A stretch of DNA of 5,281 nucleotides from Desulfuromonadaceae bacterium (GTDB lineage Bacteria > Desulfobacterota > Desulfuromonadia > Geobacterales > Pseudopelobacteraceae): positions 1-5,281 of the forward strand of contig JAQUCQ010000252.1 in NCBI GenBank assembly GCA_028686145.1, written 5' to 3'. The position numbers and the translations under genes were made by a program. The notes beneath the pieces were generated by a model. The model saw nothing but the letters and a program-made list of their open reading frames with translations, was not told where the DNA came from and did no database searches. Shown piece after piece: positions 4,177 through 5,281 of the stretch; position 1 is the stretch's first letter; each line of letters opens with the position of its first letter.

Positions 4177-5061
4177 TCAAGTTTTGTGCAGATATTCAGC
4201 AATCCCTTCCTGTAAACCGCGCGGCTCAAAGCCAAATACTTTCTGCCATTCACTGCTGCCGACACTCTCTTCCAGCAGCATTTGCAGTTGGTCCATTGTA
4301 ATCGGAAACTGCGGAATATTTTGCATAACCGGGATAATCAGCTTCATTACACCCAGCGGGAGATGCGGCTTAAGCGGCCGGGATCGGCCCATGGCGGCGG
4401 CAATCATATCAAGCAGCGATTCATAGCTCAGGCGGTCTTTGCCGCACAATTCATACGTCTGCCCGATTGTTTCGGGCAGCGCCAGCGCACGGACAAAACA
4501 GCGCGCAACATCATCGGCATGAATCGGCTGCACCCGATAGCTGCCGCTACCGATGACCGGCATGACCGGGGCACGTCGCAATTGCGCTGCCAGCATGTTT
4601 ATGAACGCATCGTGCGGGCCGAAGATCAGTGAAGGCCGGAATATCGTCCACTCCAGCCCGCTCTCCCGCACCTGCTCTTCAGCCCGCCATTTGGTCCGAT
4701 GATAGGCAGAGACTGCATCCGGCCGGGTGCCAAGGGCCGACATCTGAAGATAGCGGCGGATACCGGCACTGCTGGTAACCTTCAGCATGGCCGCCGTGGC
4801 CTGCACATGCAGTTTTTCGAAGGTCGCCCCGCGCGAAGGAAATTCCCGGATGATGCCGACCAGATTAATGACGGCATCGCACCCTCTCACACTGCGCTCG
4901 AAGGTTTCCGGCCGGGTTATGTCACCGGTGACCTGTTCGACCTCACCACCGGAGCTGCCGTGGCTATGCACGAGGAGGCGCACGGAATGGCCGCTGCTCA
5001 GCAGTTCCCTGACAAGGTGTTTGCCTACGAAACCCGTTCCTCCGGCAACGAAAATATTCAT
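4177..5061 (-). CDS. Atypical short-chain dehydrogenase/reductase, complex I NDUFA9-like NAD(P)-binding protein
   Basis: The 294-residue protein begins with a Rossmann fold: 'GGTGFVG' (7-13, glycines 7, 10 and 13), then an acidic residue pattern, 'VTGDITRPE' and 'CDAVINLVGI'. An SDR-type active site follows with S108 ('QMSALG') and Y120-x3-K124 ('YHRTK'), and the substrate-side loop 'TIFRPSLIFGP' (139-149). The C-terminal third has 'VQPIHADDVARC' and 'YELCGKDRLSYESLLDMIA', typical of NDUFA9-like and related epimerase-type proteins. In bacteria these are mostly uncharacterised; roles in quinone-related or isoprenoid metabolism are proposed for relatives, and no substrate can be named here. AAAGGA lies six bases before the ATG at 5061. 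The gene follows the membrane protein by 27 bp and precedes the RlpA-like gene, all on the same strand. Confidence 0.88.
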   Translation of the reverse strand: MNIFVAGGTGFVGKHLVRELLSSGHSVRLLVHSHGSSGGEVEQVTGDITRPETFERSVRGCDAVINLVGIIREFPSRGATFEKLHVQATAAMLKVTSSAGIRRYLQMSALGTRPDAVSAYHRTKWRAEEQVRESGLEWTIFRPSLIFGPHDAFINMLAAQLRRAPVMPVIGSGSYRVQPIHADDVARCFVRALALPETIGQTYELCGKDRLSYESLLDMIAAAMGRSRPLKPHLPLGVMKLIIPVMQNIPQFPITMDQLQMLLEESVGSSEWQKVFGFEPRGLQEGIAEYLHKT

Positions 5062-5085
5062 GGCAGTTCCTTTCTTGTGGCAACC

Positions 5086-5107
5086 GGTTCAGTAATGCTT
5101 CTGAACC
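5086..5107. repeat. Perfect 7-bp inverted repeat over the stop codon of the upstream membrane protein
   Basis: GGTTCAG (5086-5092) and CTGAACC (5101-5107) flank an 8-base spacer. The TGA stop of the membrane protein (5091-5089) lies in one arm. On the minus-strand mRNA this hairpin sits about 25 bases before the next ATG, with no U-tract, so a role in mRNA stability or in coupling of translation is more likely than termination. Confidence 0.4.
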
Positions 5108-5281
5108 ATCAGCAGCAGCGTCACCAGCAGCGGAAAACAGTTGATATAAGGGAAGAGCAGGTCTCCCGAGCGGAAGAATGCGAGAAAAAGGAGCGGCACG
5201 GGAAAGTGCGCATACCACAGGGCGCCCGGACGCTCGATGATACTGAAGGCAGGCATGAGCATGGCCCCGGCACAGAGGGCA
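5089..5281 (-). CDS. C-terminal part of an integral membrane protein (5' end beyond the window)
   Basis: Read leftward from the window edge, the frame gives 63 residues before a TGA at 5091-5089 and has no in-window start that must be used. The segment is strongly hydrophobic with two likely membrane helices, 'FPVPLLFLAFF' and 'CFPLLVTLLLMV', separated by a short loop 'RSGDLLFPYIN', and an earlier apolar stretch 'ALCAGAMLMPAF'; it ends in 'QKHY'. The aromatic and proline content recalls the C-terminal helices of polytopic membrane enzymes such as lipid-linked sugar transferases, but there is no diagnostic motif and I do not assign a function. It is the first visible gene of the leftward operon with the dehydrogenase and RlpA-like genes, 27 bp upstream of the former. 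Confidence 0.65.
   Translation of the reverse strand, partial: ALCAGAMLMPAFSIIERPGALWYAHFPVPLLFLAFFRSGDLLFPYINCFPLLVTLLLMVQKHY

Noticed and set aside
4146..4265. Longer start (4265) for the RlpA-like protein
   Set aside because: The added 40 residues overlap the end of the dehydrogenase gene in another frame and would place residues without signal-peptide character before the hydrophobic segment.
4787..5218. Open frames at 4787-5095 (+) and 4964-5218 (-)
   Set aside because: Both overlap the dehydrogenase N-terminus or the membrane-protein tail in the wrong frame; the true frames show a Rossmann motif and hydrophobic helices.

Overview
The window reads as a nitrogen-fixation accessory locus of a Desulfuromonadales/Geobacter-type bacterium. 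That placement is an inference from three things: a stand-alone NifB, sigma-54 (-24/-12) promoters, and an ANTAR response regulator like the one (GnfR) described for control of nif genes in Geobacter. GC content is moderate (a little over half, by eye). No rRNA, tRNA, CRISPR array or insertion sequence is visible.

Left edge (1-797). A short 5'-partial TPR-type gene runs rightward and stops being recognisable at about 125-131. There it meets, tail to tail, a leftward two-domain GNAT acetyltransferase gene that has lost its last ~50 residues. The join lies in a perfect 10-bp palindrome, TATCTAGATA (122-131), and looks like a rearrangement or a chimeric join.

Core (794-3556). Leftward nifB (794-1663) is translationally coupled to the GNAT gene by an ATGA overlap. 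It is preceded by a sigma-54 promoter (1739-1754) and a ~65-nt leader holding a 13-bp intrinsic terminator in front of the ribosome binding site. A stem with a six-base loop (A at loop position 1, G at position 4) overlaps the 5' arm of that terminator, which is the layout of an ANTAR antitermination target. Divergently, draG (1989-2894, dinitrogenase reductase ADP-ribosyl hydrolase) has its own sigma-54 promoter (1912-1927). Convergent to draG is an ANTAR-domain response regulator (2950-3513), also with a sigma-54 promoter (3541-3556). The coherent picture is that sigma-54 with an activator switches on all three transcription units, the regulator (when phosphorylated) may release the nifB leader terminator, NifB makes the nitrogenase cofactor precursor, and DraG reactivates ADP-ribosylated NifH. 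The sensor kinase, DraT, NifA/NtrC-type activator and nitrogenase structural genes are not in the window.

Right part (3621-5281). A leftward housekeeping-type operon contains a membrane protein tail (partial), an atypical short-chain dehydrogenase of the NDUFA9-like family, and a small secreted RlpA-like double-psi beta-barrel protein. It appears unrelated to nitrogen fixation and is transcribed from beyond the right edge.
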